Of a DNA stretch of 64,000 nucleotides, positions 47,299 through 59,382 are shown in pieces. This stretch comes from Cellulomonas sp. S1-8. Lineage in GTDB: Bacteria; Actinomycetota; Actinomycetes; Actinomycetales; Cellulomonadaceae. The translations under genes and the position numbers were made by a program. The stretch is from NCBI RefSeq assembly GCF_026184235.1, contig NZ_CP110806.1, positions 2,046,001 to 2,110,000 of the forward strand, in the 5' to 3' direction. Within the stretch, counting starts at the first letter, position 1. Each line of letters starts with the position of its first letter. The notes beneath the pieces are model-generated. The model made no database searches and had not been told where the DNA came from. It was given only the letters and a program-made list of their open reading frames with translations.

Positions 47299-47456
47299 CG
47301 CGCACCCACCAGGCCGATGAAGCGCAGCGCGAACGCGCGGGTGCACGAGCGGCACTCCCACTGGCCGTGCGTCTCGCCCGCGGGCCACAGGTCCTCGCTC
47401 GCGCAGAAGGGGCAGTAGTACGGCACGGCACGCTGGGCGGGGTCCGTGGCGGTCAT
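47295..47456 (-). CDS. Small zinc-ribbon protein of the sulfite reductase operon
   Basis: A 53-residue protein with VPYYCPFCASEDLWPAGETHGQWECRSCTRAF, two CxxC pairs for one zinc. It is coupled to sirA and cysH by ATGA overlaps. A protein of this size and place recurs in actinobacterial cys operons; its role is unknown. It could be an accessory to siroheme enzyme maturation. Confidence 0.85.
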   Translation of the reverse strand: MTATDPAQRAVPYYCPFCASEDLWPAGETHGQWECRSCTRAFALRFIGLVGAR

Positions 47457-49123
47457 CGCAGGTCCTCCTCGGCGGCGCGCAGCGCCCACTGGGCGAACAG
47501 CTCGCCCTCGGCGCGCTGCTCGTCGAACCGGGTGACGACCCGCTCGACGTAGTCCGGCAGGTCGGACGACGGCACGCGCAGCCCGCGCAGCGTCTTGCCG
47601 AGCCCGCTGGTCATGCCCAGACCACCGCCGAGGTGCACCTGGTAGCCCTCCTCCTCGCCGGCCAGCACGCCCTTGAGGCCGATGTCGGCGGTCTGGATGC
47701 GGGCGCACGAGTTGGGGCAGCCGTTGACGTTGATGGTGATCGGCTGGTCGAAGGTCGGCAGCCGCCGCTCCAGCTCGCCGATGAGCACGGTCGCGCGGCC
47801 CTTGGTCTCGACGATCGCGAGCTTGCAGAACTCGATGCCGGTGCACGCCATCGTCCCGCGGCGGAACTGGCTCGCGTGCCGCACCTGCAGCCCCAGGGAG
47901 TCCAGGCCGTCGACGAGGGCGTCGACCCGGTCGGCGGCGACGTCGAGGACGACGAGCTTCTGCTCGGTGGTCAGCTGCAGCCGGTCGGAGCCGGCCTCCT
48001 CGACGAGGTCGGCCAGGGCCGTGAGCAGCGGGCCGGACACGCGCCCGACTGTCGGCGCGGCGCCTACGTAGAACTGCCCGTCCTTCTGGGGGTGCACGCC
48101 GACGTGGTCGCGGTTGCCGGTGGGCGGCGGCGGGGGCTCGGGGCCGTCGGGCAGCGCGTACCCCAGGTACTCGGTCTCGAGGACCTGGCGGAACACGACC
48201 GTTCCCCAGTCGGCCAGCAGGAACTTCAGGCGGGCGCGCGTGCGCAGCCGGCGGTAGCCGTAGTCGCGGAAGATCCCGACGACGCCCGCCCACACCTCGG
48301 GCACGCGCTCGAGCGTCACGAACGCGCCGAGCCGCTTGCCGAGCATCGGGTTGGTGGACAGCGCGCCACCGACCCACAGGTCGAAGCCGGGGCCGAGCTC
48401 GGGGTGCACGACGCCGACGAACGCGACGTCGTTGATCTCGTGGGCGACGTCGTGATGGGGCGACCCGCTGATCGCGGTCTTGAACTTGCGGGGAAGGTTG
48501 GAGTACGCGGGGTCGCCGATGTACCGGTCGCGGATGATCTGGATCGCGGGGGTGCCGTCGATGATCTCGTCGGCCGCGACTCCCGCCACCGGGGAGCCGA
48601 TGATGACGCGCGGCACGTCGCCGCAGGCCTCCTGCGTCGTCAGGCCGACCGACTCCAGCCGGCGCCAGATCTCCGGGACGTCCTCGATGCGGATCCAGTG
48701 CAGCTGGATGTTCTGCCGGTCGGTGATGTCGGCGGTGCCGCGCCCGAACTCCTGGGAGATGCCGGCGACGGTGCGCAGCTGCTGCAGCGTCAGCGTGCCG
48801 CCGTCGCACCGCACCCGCAGCATGAAGAACTCGTCGTCGAGCTCGTGCGGCTCGAGGGTCGCGGTCTTGCCGCCGTCGATGCCGGGCCGACGCTGCGTGT
48901 AGAGCCCCCACCAGCGCATCCGTCCGCGCAGGTCCTCGCCGGGGATGGACGCGAAGCCCTCGTGGGCGTAGATCGTCTCGATGCGCGCGCGGACGTTCAG
49001 CCCGTCGTCCTCCTGCTTGAGCTTCTCGTTGGCGTTGAGCGGCTCGCGCTGGTCGAAGGCCCACTGGCCTTCGGGACGTCTGGACGGTTCGACGATCGGG
49101 GTGCGGGACGTGGTCTGCGCCAT
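47453..49123 (-). CDS. sirA: Nitrite/sulfite reductase (assimilatory, ferredoxin-type)
   Basis: A 556-residue siroheme/[4Fe-4S] enzyme reducing sulfite to sulfide. Two half-domains: GGTLTLQQLRTVAGISQEFG, TDRQNIQLHWI in the first, and the cluster motif RGTMACTGIEFCKLAIVETK with NVNGCPNSCARIQ in the second (CxxxxxC, CxxxC). GGAGGT is seven bases before ATG 49123. First gene of sirA-zinc ribbon-cysH-cysD-cysN-cysG. Preceded by a polycysteine sORF and nested hairpins. Confidence 0.94.
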   Translation of the reverse strand: MAQTTSRTPIVEPSRRPEGQWAFDQREPLNANEKLKQEDDGLNVRARIETIYAHEGFASIPGEDLRGRMRWWGLYTQRRPGIDGGKTATLEPHELDDEFFMLRVRCDGGTLTLQQLRTVAGISQEFGRGTADITDRQNIQLHWIRIEDVPEIWRRLESVGLTTQEACGDVPRVIIGSPVAGVAADEIIDGTPAIQIIRDRYIGDPAYSNLPRKFKTAISGSPHHDVAHEINDVAFVGVVHPELGPGFDLWVGGALSTNPMLGKRLGAFVTLERVPEVWAGVVGIFRDYGYRRLRTRARLKFLLADWGTVVFRQVLETEYLGYALPDGPEPPPPPTGNRDHVGVHPQKDGQFYVGAAPTVGRVSGPLLTALADLVEEAGSDRLQLTTEQKLVVLDVAADRVDALVDGLDSLGLQVRHASQFRRGTMACTGIEFCKLAIVETKGRATVLIGELERRLPTFDQPITINVNGCPNSCARIQTADIGLKGVLAGEEEGYQVHLGGGLGMTSGLGKTLRGLRVPSSDLPDYVERVVTRFDEQRAEGELFAQWALRAAEEDLR

Positions 49124-49160
49124 GGGCGCCACCTCCGGGTGCTGGGGGGCGTGCTCACGC

Positions 49161-49201
49161 GTCCGCGCACGACCTGCGGGTCGTGGGTACCGGGCGCGGA
49201 C
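49161..49201 (-). promoter_or_regulatory. Nested stem-loops in the sirA leader
   Basis: Outer arms 49161-49167 and 49195-49201 (GTCCGCG/CGCGGAC) enclose a perfect 7-bp hairpin 49168-49174/49179-49185 (CACGACC/GGTCGTG, 4-base loop). They lie between the polycysteine sORF and the sirA ribosome site, where they could sequester or expose it or stop transcription. Confidence 0.6.
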
Positions 49202-49228
49202 CACGCGCCCGTGGGGGGACGGGGCGGG

Positions 49229-49288
49229 TCAGCGGTTCCGCGGACAGCAGGCACACGGGACCGCGGCGGCGCGACAGCACCGACACAT
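49229..49288 (-). CDS. Polycysteine leader sORF upstream of sirA
   Basis: A 19-residue ORF, MCRCCRAAAVPCACCPRNR, with six cysteine codons, ending 105 bases before the sirA start. It fits the polycysteine leader ORFs that act as cysteine-responsive attenuators of sirA operons in mycobacteria. An in-frame GTG at 49312 would extend it by 8 codons. Neither start has a clear ribosome site or a leaderless promoter box, so the exact start is uncertain. Confidence 0.65.
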   Translation of the reverse strand: MCRCCRAAAVPCACCPRNR

Positions 49289-49476
49289 CCAGCGGTTCCC
49301 GGGGAGGCTCACGAGACGAGGGTGGCACGCGCTCGGTCGCACCGGCAGGTGTCGTCCGGATCGCGAGACGGGTGTTCGAGGTGTGGACAGGCGTCCAGGA
49401 CCCGGGCGGACGTCCGGGTCGGGGCCGCGCGTCCGCCCCGCGCACCGCCCGGTCGTGGGACGTATCGTCGTCCTCC

Positions 49477-50559
49477 GTGACCCCCGCCGACCCGGCCCGA
49501 CCGGCCACCGCGACCGCACCCCTGTCGCTGACCGCCCGTCACCCCCGCGTGCCCGCGGCACGCCTGCTGGCCGAGCTCGTGCCGCCCCGCCACTTCGCCC
49601 GTGAGTCGTTCGCGACCTACCGGCCCGACCCCGCCCACCCCTCGCAGCAGCGCGCGCTGGACCGCCTGCGCGAGGTCGCGGGCACTCTGGCTGCACCCGC
49701 ACGCGGCGGCGGCGCCTGGTGGCGGCGCCGTGCCGCGGCGAACGCGCCCGCCGTCTACCTCGACGGCGGCTTCGGCGTCGGCAAGACGCACCTGCTCGCC
49801 TCGCTGGCGCACGCGGTCGGCCCGGCGGCGACCGCGTACGGCACCTTCGTCGAGCTCACCCACCTGGTCGGCGCCCTCGGGTTCGCCGCCACCGTCGACG
49901 CCCTCGCCGAGCGGCGCCTGCTCTGCATCGACGAGTTCGAGCTGGACGACCCCGGCGACACCGTCATGATGTCGCGCCTGCTGCGCGAGCTGACCGACCG
50001 CGGGGTCGCGATCGCGGCCACGTCGAACACCCTGCCCGGCTCGCTCGGCGAGGGCCGGTTCGCCGCCGAGGACTTCCTGCGCGAGATCCAGGCGCTCGCC
50101 GCCCGCTTCGAGGTGCTGCGCATCGACGGCGAGGACCACCGGCACCGCACCGTCACGACGCACGCGCCGACCCTCACGGCGGACGCGGTGCGTGCCGTCG
50201 TCGTCACCCGCGACGACGCCACGCTGGACGACCTCGACACCCTGCTCGACCACCTCGCGACCGTCCACCCCAGCCGCTACGGCGCGCTGCTCGACGGCAT
50301 CGACCTCGTCGGTCTGACCGGCGTGCACCAGGTGACGCGGCAGGACGTCGCGCTGCGGCTCGTGGTCCTGATCGACCGGCTCTACGACCGCGACGTCCCC
50401 GTCGTGCTGGCCGGTGACCCGGGCGCGTACGGGACGCCTGGCTCCGACGTCTTCACCGCGGAGATGCTCGCGGGCGGCTACCGCAAGAAGTACTACCGGG
50501 CGCTGTCGCGGCTCGGCGCGCTCGCGGCGGAGGGGGCCGCGCTCGCGGCCTCCCGCTGA
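49477..50559 (+). CDS. zapE: Cell division protein ZapE (AFG1-like ATPase)
   Basis: A 360-residue P-loop ATPase. Walker A GGFGVGKTHLLASLAH, Walker B RRLLCIDEFELDDPGD, sensor region IAATSNTLPGSLGEG, and the C-terminal LYDRDVPVVL and KKYYRALSRL match ZapE. In E. coli it affects Z-ring stability at low oxygen; the role in actinobacteria is inferred. GTG start eight bases after TATCGT: leaderless. Divergent from sirA. Confidence 0.9.
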   Translation: MTPADPARPATATAPLSLTARHPRVPAARLLAELVPPRHFARESFATYRPDPAHPSQQRALDRLREVAGTLAAPARGGGAWWRRRAAANAPAVYLDGGFGVGKTHLLASLAHAVGPAATAYGTFVELTHLVGALGFAATVDALAERRLLCIDEFELDDPGDTVMMSRLLRELTDRGVAIAATSNTLPGSLGEGRFAAEDFLREIQALAARFEVLRIDGEDHRHRTVTTHAPTLTADAVRAVVVTRDDATLDDLDTLLDHLATVHPSRYGALLDGIDLVGLTGVHQVTRQDVALRLVVLIDRLYDRDVPVVLAGDPGAYGTPGSDVFTAEMLAGGYRKKYYRALSRLGALAAEGAALAASR

Positions 50560-50579
50560 TCCCTCCTGGGGCGGCGCGC

Positions 50580-52379
50580 TCAGGCGAGCACGACGACGCT
50601 GCGGGCCGGCAGGTCCACGACCAGCGGGTCGCCGGGGGCGTCCGGGGTGTGCACGGCCCCGCCGTCCCAGGCGGCCACGACCCGCACCGGACCCGCGACC
50701 GGCACCGGGACGGCGGCGGGGGAGTGCGCCAGGTTCAGCACGACCCGCGCGTCCCCGCGGTGCAGGACGAGGGACCCCTGCCAGCCGCGGGCGCCGGGCG
50801 TGGCCGGTGCCTCGTGCACGTCGAGCGACGTGCGGTGCCGGTCGCCCGACGCGAGGTCCGGCACGGCGCGGCGCAGGGCGATGAGGACGCGGTACCACTC
50901 GAAGAGCCGCGCGTGCCCGGCCTCCTCCGCCTGCGCCCAGTCCAGGACGCTCGCCGTGAACGTCGCCGGGTCGCCCGGGTCCGGCACGACCACCGGTCCG
51001 CCGTACAGGTCCGTCCAGCCGTGCCCGCCGAACTCCCGGGTCCGGCCCTCACGGATCGAGGTCGCCAGCTCGGGCTCCGGGTGGTCCGTGAAGAACTGCC
51101 AGGGCGTCGTCGCGCCCCACTCCTCGCCCATGAACACCAGCGGGCTGAACGGCGAGAGCAGCACGAGCGCCGCCTGGACGGCCAGGCCGCCGGGATCGAG
51201 CCGCGCCGCCGGCCGGTCGCCGAGCGCCCGGTTGCCGATCTGGTCGTGGTTCGCACCGAAGACGACGAACCCGTGCCCGTCGACGTCGTCCGGCACGGGC
51301 GAGCCCCAGTGCTCGCCGCGGAAGGTGGACATCCCGCCGTCGTGCACGAAGACGCGCTCCAGGGCGGTGCGCAGCACCGCGGGCGACCCGAAGTCGACGT
51401 AGTAGCCGTGCCGTTCGCCCGTGACCAGGGAGTGCACGGCGTGGTGCACGTCGTCGGCCCACTGGCCGGTCATGCCCCACCCGCCGTCCTGGGTCGTGGC
51501 GAGCGTGACGACGTCGTTGAGGTCGGACTCCGCGACCAGCCCGATCGGCCGGCCCAGCTCGGCCGCCAGCTCGGCGACCTCGTCGGACAGCTGCGCGAGC
51601 AGGTGGCGGGGTGAGTCGTCGGCCAGCGCGTGCACGGCGTCGAGCCGGAACGCGTCGACGTGGAAGTCGCGCGCCCAGCGCAGCACGGAGTCGCAGATCC
51701 ACCGGCGGACGTGCGGCGACCCGGGTCCGTCGAGGTTGATCGCGTCACCCCACGGCGTGTGGTGCGTCCCGGTGAAGTACGGCCCGAGCTCGTGGAGGTA
51801 GTTGCCCGACGGCCCCAGGTGGTTGTGCACGACGTCGAGGCACACGGCCAGTCCGAGGCCGTGGGCGGCGTCGACGAACTCCTGCAGCGCCTGCGGGCCG
51901 CCGTAGGGCTCGTGCACGGCGTACAGCGCGACGCCGTCGTAGCCCCAGCCGTGCCGGCCGTTGAACGGCGCGACGGGCATCAGCTCGACGACGTCCACGC
52001 CGAGCCGGACCAGGTGCTCGAGGCGCTCGGCGGCGGCCCGCAACGTGCCGGCCGGGGTGAACGTGCCGACGTGCAGCTCGTAGGTCACCGCGCCGCGCAC
52101 GTCCACGCCGCTCCAGCCCGGGTCGGTCCACCCGAACCGGTCGGCGTCGAAGACGCGCGCCGGACCGTGCACGCCGTCGGGCAGCCACGCCGCCCGGGGG
52201 TCGGGGCGCGGCGGGCCGCCGTCGAGCGCGAAGGCGTAGTCGGTGCCGTGCGGGAGCGCCACGTCCGCGACCCAGGTGCCGTCCCCCTGCGCACGCAGCG
52301 GGGTGCGGGAGCCGTCGGCGGGCAGCAGCAGGTCGACGCGGCTCGCCGCCGGCGCCCACAGGTGCGGGGTCAGCGCCAC
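50580..52379 (-). CDS. treZ: Malto-oligosyltrehalose trehalohydrolase
   Basis: A 599-residue GH13 enzyme releasing trehalose from maltooligosyl-trehalose. N-terminal CBM48-like domain (1-95; HLWAPAASRVDLLL), then the barrel with DVVHNHLGPSGNYL, nucleophile FRLDAVHAL, acid/base VAESDLND and FGANHDQIGNRALG. The GTG starts one base after the treY stop. Last gene of treX-treY-treZ. Confidence 0.94.
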   Translation of the reverse strand: MALTPHLWAPAASRVDLLLPADGSRTPLRAQGDGTWVADVALPHGTDYAFALDGGPPRPDPRAAWLPDGVHGPARVFDADRFGWTDPGWSGVDVRGAVTYELHVGTFTPAGTLRAAAERLEHLVRLGVDVVELMPVAPFNGRHGWGYDGVALYAVHEPYGGPQALQEFVDAAHGLGLAVCLDVVHNHLGPSGNYLHELGPYFTGTHHTPWGDAINLDGPGSPHVRRWICDSVLRWARDFHVDAFRLDAVHALADDSPRHLLAQLSDEVAELAAELGRPIGLVAESDLNDVVTLATTQDGGWGMTGQWADDVHHAVHSLVTGERHGYYVDFGSPAVLRTALERVFVHDGGMSTFRGEHWGSPVPDDVDGHGFVVFGANHDQIGNRALGDRPAARLDPGGLAVQAALVLLSPFSPLVFMGEEWGATTPWQFFTDHPEPELATSIREGRTREFGGHGWTDLYGGPVVVPDPGDPATFTASVLDWAQAEEAGHARLFEWYRVLIALRRAVPDLASGDRHRTSLDVHEAPATPGARGWQGSLVLHRGDARVVLNLAHSPAAVPVPVAGPVRVVAAWDGGAVHTPDAPGDPLVVDLPARSVVVLA

Positions 52380-52380
52380 G

Positions 52381-54896
52381 TCACACCGCCTCGCGCACCA
52401 GCAGCGCCACGGGCAGCCTCTCGAGCACGTCCGCGACGCGCTGCACGCCGCCGCGCACGGACCGGTCGGCCAGCACGTCGTGCCACGCGCCGTCGGGCAG
52501 CGCGAGCGTGTGGTCGGACCACCCGCCCAGGCGCTGGACCGCGGCGGCGATGCGCGTCGCGACGACGACGACACGCGGCTCGCCCGCGATCGTGCGGGCG
52601 TACGCCATCGAGTGCCCCGACGAGTGCGGCAGGGGCACGAACCCCGCGTCCGGCCCGACGAACGCGTCGGAGACGTCCCGTCGCACGCGCAGCGCGCGCG
52701 ACGTCACCAGCATCTTCTCGTCGGCCAGGGTGCGCGCACCCGCCCCCTCGTCGAGCCGCGCCAGCCGCGCGGCGAGCGCGGCGACGTCGACGGGCCGGCG
52801 GTTGTCGGGGTCGACGAGCGTGGGCGTCGGCACCTCGCTGCCCTGGTAGACGTCGGCGACGCCCGGCAGCGTGAGCTGGACGAGCTTGGTGCCCAGGGTC
52901 GCGGCGCGGACCGCCTCGCGCGTCTGGGCGTCCCAGTCGGTGAGCAGGGCGAGCACCGCGGGATCGGTGCGGGCGCGCCGGGCGGCGGACAGCACCGCCT
53001 GCTCGTACGGCTCGTCCGGCGCGGTCCACGACGTGTGGGACTTCGCCTCGCGCACCGCCTTGGTCAGGTACTCCTCGAGGCGGTCCTCCTCGATCGGGCC
53101 GTCGTCGGTCCACGTCCCGGCGAGCGTCTGCCACAGCAGGTACTCGGTGCGGCCGTCGAGCAGTGCGCCGCGGTACGGCGCCGACGCCCGGCGCAGGTCG
53201 TCCACGAGCACCGCCCACTCGTGCGGCAGCTCGGAGAGCACGCCCAGGCGCGCACGCGTGTCCTCGCCGCGCTTGGTGTCGTGCGTCGACAGCGTCGTCA
53301 TGCCCAGCGGGGCGGACGCCTGCGCGTGCGTCGCCCACGCCGCGAGGTCGGTCGGTGTGGTCGCGAAGCGGGCGGGCTCCCCGCCGACCTCGCACAGCCC
53401 CACCAGGTGCGTCCAGCGGTAGAACGCGGTGTCCTCGACGCCCTTGGCCATCACGGCGCCGCAGGTCTGCTGGAACCGGACCACCAGCTCGTCGCGACGC
53501 GGGTCGCGGGTGCGTCCCGCGGACCCGGCCTCGCGGCTCAGCAGCAGGTCGAGCAGCACCGACATGGTCGCGTCGCGCTCGCTGCCCAGGCGACGTCCCG
53601 CGCGCAGCGCGGCCGCGGTCAGCACGGACGTCGACATCGGCGGCGCCGGCTCACCCGGCACGACGTACGCGCGGTAGCGGTCGAACGCCACCAGCAGCTC
53701 GACGAGGCACTCCTCGAGGGCGCGCCACGTGTGGTCGCGCAGGCGCAGGTCGTCGTGGCAGATCTCGGCCGCCAGGTTCGTCAGCCGGTGCACCTCGGCG
53801 TAGAGGGGGCCGTCGACGACCTCGCGCTTGGCGGTGTGCTCGACGGCCTCGAACGCGTCCGACACGTCACCCGTCAGGCGGTGCATGACCGACCCGAGCA
53901 GCGCCGCGCCGCCGGGGTCGACGAACGTCTGCTGCACGCGCCACAGCGCCTCGTACCCCGTGGACCCGGCGGTGGCCCAGTCGTCGGGGAGCTCCTCGGT
54001 CCCCGCGAGGATCTTCTCGACGACGACCCACGCACCGCCCGTCGCCTGCCGCAGCCGCTCGAGGTACCCGGCCGGGTCGGCCAGCCCGTCGGGGTGGTCG
54101 ACGCGCAGGCCGTCGACGACGCCGTCGTGCAGGAGCCGCAGGATCAGGCGGTGCGTCGCGTCGAAGACGTCGGGGTCCTCGACGCGGACCGCGACGAGGG
54201 TGCCGACGTCGAAGAACCGGCGGTAGTTGAGCTCCTCGTCCGCGACCTTCCAGTACGCGAGCCGGTAGTGCTGGCGCTCGACCAGCTCGGCCAGCGGCAG
54301 CGACTCGGTGCCCGCGCGGACGGGGAACACGTGGTCGTGGTAGCGCAGCACGGTGCACGTGCCCGCACCGGGGACCTCCTCGCTCACCACCTGCAGCTCG
54401 CCGCGCGCGAGCACGGCGCCGATGCGGTCCCCGAGGACAGGCATGAGCAGCGCACCGTCGCCGGCGGACCAGTCGACGTCGAACCAGGCGGCGTAGGGCG
54501 ACGCCGGCCCGTCGGCCAGCACCGACCACAGCGCGCGGTTGTGCCACGCCGGGGTCGGCACCGCCATGTGGTTCGGCACGATGTCGAGCACGAGGCCAAG
54601 ACCGGCGGCGTGTGCCACCTCCGCCAGGCGCCGCAACCCCGTCTCGCCGCCGAGCACCGCCGCGACGGTGTCGTGGTCCACCACGTCGTACCCGTGGGTC
54701 GAGCCCGGCGCGGCCTCCAGGACGGGGGACAGGTAGACGTGCGTGACGCCGAGGGACGCGTAGTACGGCACGCGTGCCGCGACGTCGTCGAACGTCAGGT
54801 CGGCGCCGAGCTGCACGCGGTACGTCGAGACGGGCACGGGGTGCCCGTCGAGCACGGACCGCCGCCCGGGGACGGCGCGCTCGGTCGTGACGTCGC

Positions 54897-54900
<4 letters not shown>
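52381..54900 (-). CDS. treY: Malto-oligosyltrehalose synthase
   Basis: An 839-residue GH13 enzyme converting the reducing end of maltooligosaccharides to a trehalose unit. TYRVQLGADLTFDDVAARVPYY is the family start; DIVPNHMAVP, LRVDHPDGLADP and the long insert typical of TreY are present, and TLSTHDTKRGEDTRARL follows. GTG start overlaps the treX stop (GTGA). The sequence fits actinobacterial TreY lengths. Confidence 0.95.
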
Positions 54901-57089
<2,189 letters not shown>

Positions 57090-57167
57090 GGTCCCAGCGT
57101 GCCAGTGCGGTGTGACGTCGGCCCATCGAGGCGATGTGCTCGGCGTCACGTCGCGCCTCGCGGTGCG

Positions 57168-57968
57168 TCAGCCGATGGACACGAGCTCGCGCACGTCGTC
57201 GTCGGGCAGGACGTCGACGACGGCCGTGACGACCACCTCGCGGAGCGACGCGAAGCCGCGGTGCACCGACAGGAACGCGGTGTCGGAGGCGTCGCGGCCC
57301 GTCGCGATGCGGACCAGCGTGGAGCGCGGGGCGAGGGTCGTCGCGTCGACCACCCGCCAGTGCCCGTCCACGTACGCCTCGGCGACGGCGTGGAAGTCCA
57401 TGGGGTCCAGCCCCGGCGCGTACACGGCGGCCACGCGGGCCGGGACGTCGAGGGCGCGCAGCAGGGCCACGACGAGGTGCGCGTAGTCGCGGCACACGCC
57501 CTGACGGGCCAGCAGCGTGCGCACGGCACCGTCCGTCGGCAGGCTCGAGCCCGGGACGTAGGCGAGGCGCGTCCCCACCCACGAGCTGACGGCGCCCAGC
57601 AGGTCGACGCCGGCCACGCCCGCGAACTCGTAGCGTGCCGTCGGGGCCAGGACGTCGGACTCGCAGTAGCGGCTGGGCCGCAGGTACAGGAACTCGTCCG
57701 CGGGGGAGCCGGGCTCCTGCTCGGCCCGGCCGGTGACGGTCGCGCTGTAGTCGACGGTCAGGGGGCCGGGGCCGACGTCGAGCACGTGGAGCCGGGTCCC
57801 GTGGGGGTCGGCCACCTCCCGTGGCACGACGGGGCGGCCCGCCGAGGTGACGGTCAGCTGCTCGGTGAGGTCGTGGCTCAGCTCCACCGCGACCTCGAGG
57901 ACGAGCCGGGCGGGTGAGGTGACGTCGAGGGTCAGGTGGGCGGTCGTCTGGCGCTGCACGACGCTCAT
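57168..57968 (-). CDS. Transglutaminase-like domain protein
   Basis: A 266-residue protein. N-terminal beta-rich domain (1-100), then a transglutaminase-like protease core with Cys in TLLARQGVCRDYAHLVVALLR, His in DFHAVAEAYVDGHWRVVDATTL and the Asp in the same run: an intact catalytic triad. This subgroup resembles the actinobacterial cytoplasmic transglutaminases with an N-terminal beta domain; substrate unknown. Alone, divergent from the glycosyltransferase, with no signal peptide. Confidence 0.88.
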   Translation of the reverse strand: MSVVQRQTTAHLTLDVTSPARLVLEVAVELSHDLTEQLTVTSAGRPVVPREVADPHGTRLHVLDVGPGPLTVDYSATVTGRAEQEPGSPADEFLYLRPSRYCESDVLAPTARYEFAGVAGVDLLGAVSSWVGTRLAYVPGSSLPTDGAVRTLLARQGVCRDYAHLVVALLRALDVPARVAAVYAPGLDPMDFHAVAEAYVDGHWRVVDATTLAPRSTLVRIATGRDASDTAFLSVHRGFASLREVVVTAVVDVLPDDDVRELVSIG

Positions 57969-58136
57969 GGTGGCAGCAGGATGCCCGGTTTGTCGCGCCG
58001 AGCGCGTGCCCGTGCCGACCGGTTCTCGAAGCGTTTAGGAGCGTCTGGGCCTACGACGGCCCGGGTCCGTCGGATACCGTGTCCTGACCTTCGCCAACGT
58101 CGGCGCAGGCTCGTCGGAGAGCAGAGCGAGGCCCCC

Positions 58137-59312
58137 ATGACCGCATCGCCCGAGCGGCCGGACACCCGTGTGACCGTCATCGTGCCGACGTTCAACGAGG
58201 CCCCCAACATCGCCGAGCTGGTCCGGCGCGTGGGGGTCGCGACGCGTGGGCTGCGCGCCGAGCTGCTGTTCGTCGACGACTCCACCGACGACACCGCCGA
58301 CGTCGTGCGCGAGGTGGCCCGCACGGCCGAGCTGCCCGTGCGCGTCCTGCACCGCGACGAGCCCGTCGGTGGCCTCGGCGGGGCCGTGCTCGAGGGCGTG
58401 CGCGCCTCGACCGCCCCGCACTTCCTGGTCATGGACGGCGACCTGCAGCACCCGCCGGAGCTCATCCCGACCCTGCTGGCCCGCGCCCAGGAGCCCGACG
58501 TCGACGTCGTGGTGGCCTCGCGCTACGTCGGCGACGGGTCGAGCGCCGGGCTGTCGGGTGTCGTGCGCCAGGCCGTGTCGTCGACGTCGACCGCGGTCAC
58601 GCGCGCCATGTTCCCCGTGCGGCTGCGCGACTGCTCCGACCCCATGACCGGCTTCTTCGCGGTCCGGCGCGGTGCCGTGGACCTCGAGGCGCTGCGCCCG
58701 CGCGGGTTCAAGATCCTGCTCGAGATCCTGGCCCGCCACCCCATGCGGGTCGTCGAGGTGCCCTTCGTGTTCGGCGCGCGGTACGCGGGCGAGTCCAAGG
58801 CGAACCTGGCGCAGGGCATCCACTTCATGTGGCAGCTCGCGGGCCTGCGGTTCGGACGCATGTCGCGGTTCGCGATCATCGGCGGGATGGGCGCGGTCGC
58901 GAACATCGCGATCGTCGCGCTCCTGACCGGGCTCGGTGCTCCGTGGCTGCTCGCGGCCGTCGTGGCCGCCGAGGCGACGATCGTCGGGAACTTCCTGATG
59001 ATGGAGCGCTTCGTGTTCCGCGACCTGCGGCACGAGGGCAAGGGCGTCTGGGCGCGGTTCGGGCAGTCGTTCACATTCAACAACGTCGAGACGCTCCTGC
59101 GGCTGCCGATCATGGCGCTGCTCGTGGAGTCGATGCACGTCGCCGCCGTCCTGGCGACCGCGATCACGCTGCTCGTCGCGTTCGTCGTGCGGTTCACGTT
59201 CCACTCGCGCATCGTGTACCGCCCGCGGGAGTCCAGCCGCCGTGAGCGCCTGGTCGAGCAGGAGGCCGCGCAGGCCGGGCCGCCGCCGGAGCCGTCCACC
59301 GAGAGCGTCTGA
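58137..59312 (+). CDS. Family 2 glycosyltransferase fused to GtrA membrane domain
   Basis: A 391-residue fusion. GT2 domain (about 1-235) with VTVIVPTFNEAPNIAELV, LFVDDSTDDT, MDGDLQHPPE (DxD) and SRYVGDGSSAG resembles dolichol/polyprenyl-phosphate mannose synthases; GtrA-type domain (about 245-370) adds four membrane helices. It would transfer a sugar onto polyprenyl phosphate and perhaps flip it. The ATG at 58137 is the first start in frame near the domain. Confidence 0.9.
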   Translation: MTASPERPDTRVTVIVPTFNEAPNIAELVRRVGVATRGLRAELLFVDDSTDDTADVVREVARTAELPVRVLHRDEPVGGLGGAVLEGVRASTAPHFLVMDGDLQHPPELIPTLLARAQEPDVDVVVASRYVGDGSSAGLSGVVRQAVSSTSTAVTRAMFPVRLRDCSDPMTGFFAVRRGAVDLEALRPRGFKILLEILARHPMRVVEVPFVFGARYAGESKANLAQGIHFMWQLAGLRFGRMSRFAIIGGMGAVANIAIVALLTGLGAPWLLAAVVAAEATIVGNFLMMERFVFRDLRHEGKGVWARFGQSFTFNNVETLLRLPIMALLVESMHVAAVLATAITLLVAFVVRFTFHSRIVYRPRESSRRERLVEQEAAQAGPPPEPSTESV

Positions 59313-59382
59313 GGCGTCCCGGGGTGCGCCGGGCGGGCCGGCACCGCAGGATCGAGGTGCCGGCAGCGATCAGGAGGACGCC

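Larger units (their letters stand above)
49124..49476. other. Divergent region between sirA and zapE
   Basis: A 353-base stretch holding the sirA leader on the minus strand (polycysteine sORF 49229-49288, stem 49161-49201) and, at its right end, the zapE TATCGT box (49463-49468). No -10-like TANNNT was found on the minus strand from 49289 to about 49395; the sirA promoter is probably near 49455-49470. Confidence 0.6.

Noticed and set aside
49155..49508. 118-codon open frame over the sirA leader
   Set aside because: It lacks a ribosome site and conserved features, and overlaps the polycysteine ORF in another frame.
58020..58040. GAAGCGTTTAGG before the glycosyltransferase as a second AAGCGCTT operator
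   Set aside because: It is not palindromic and differs from the pectate lyase site in the core.
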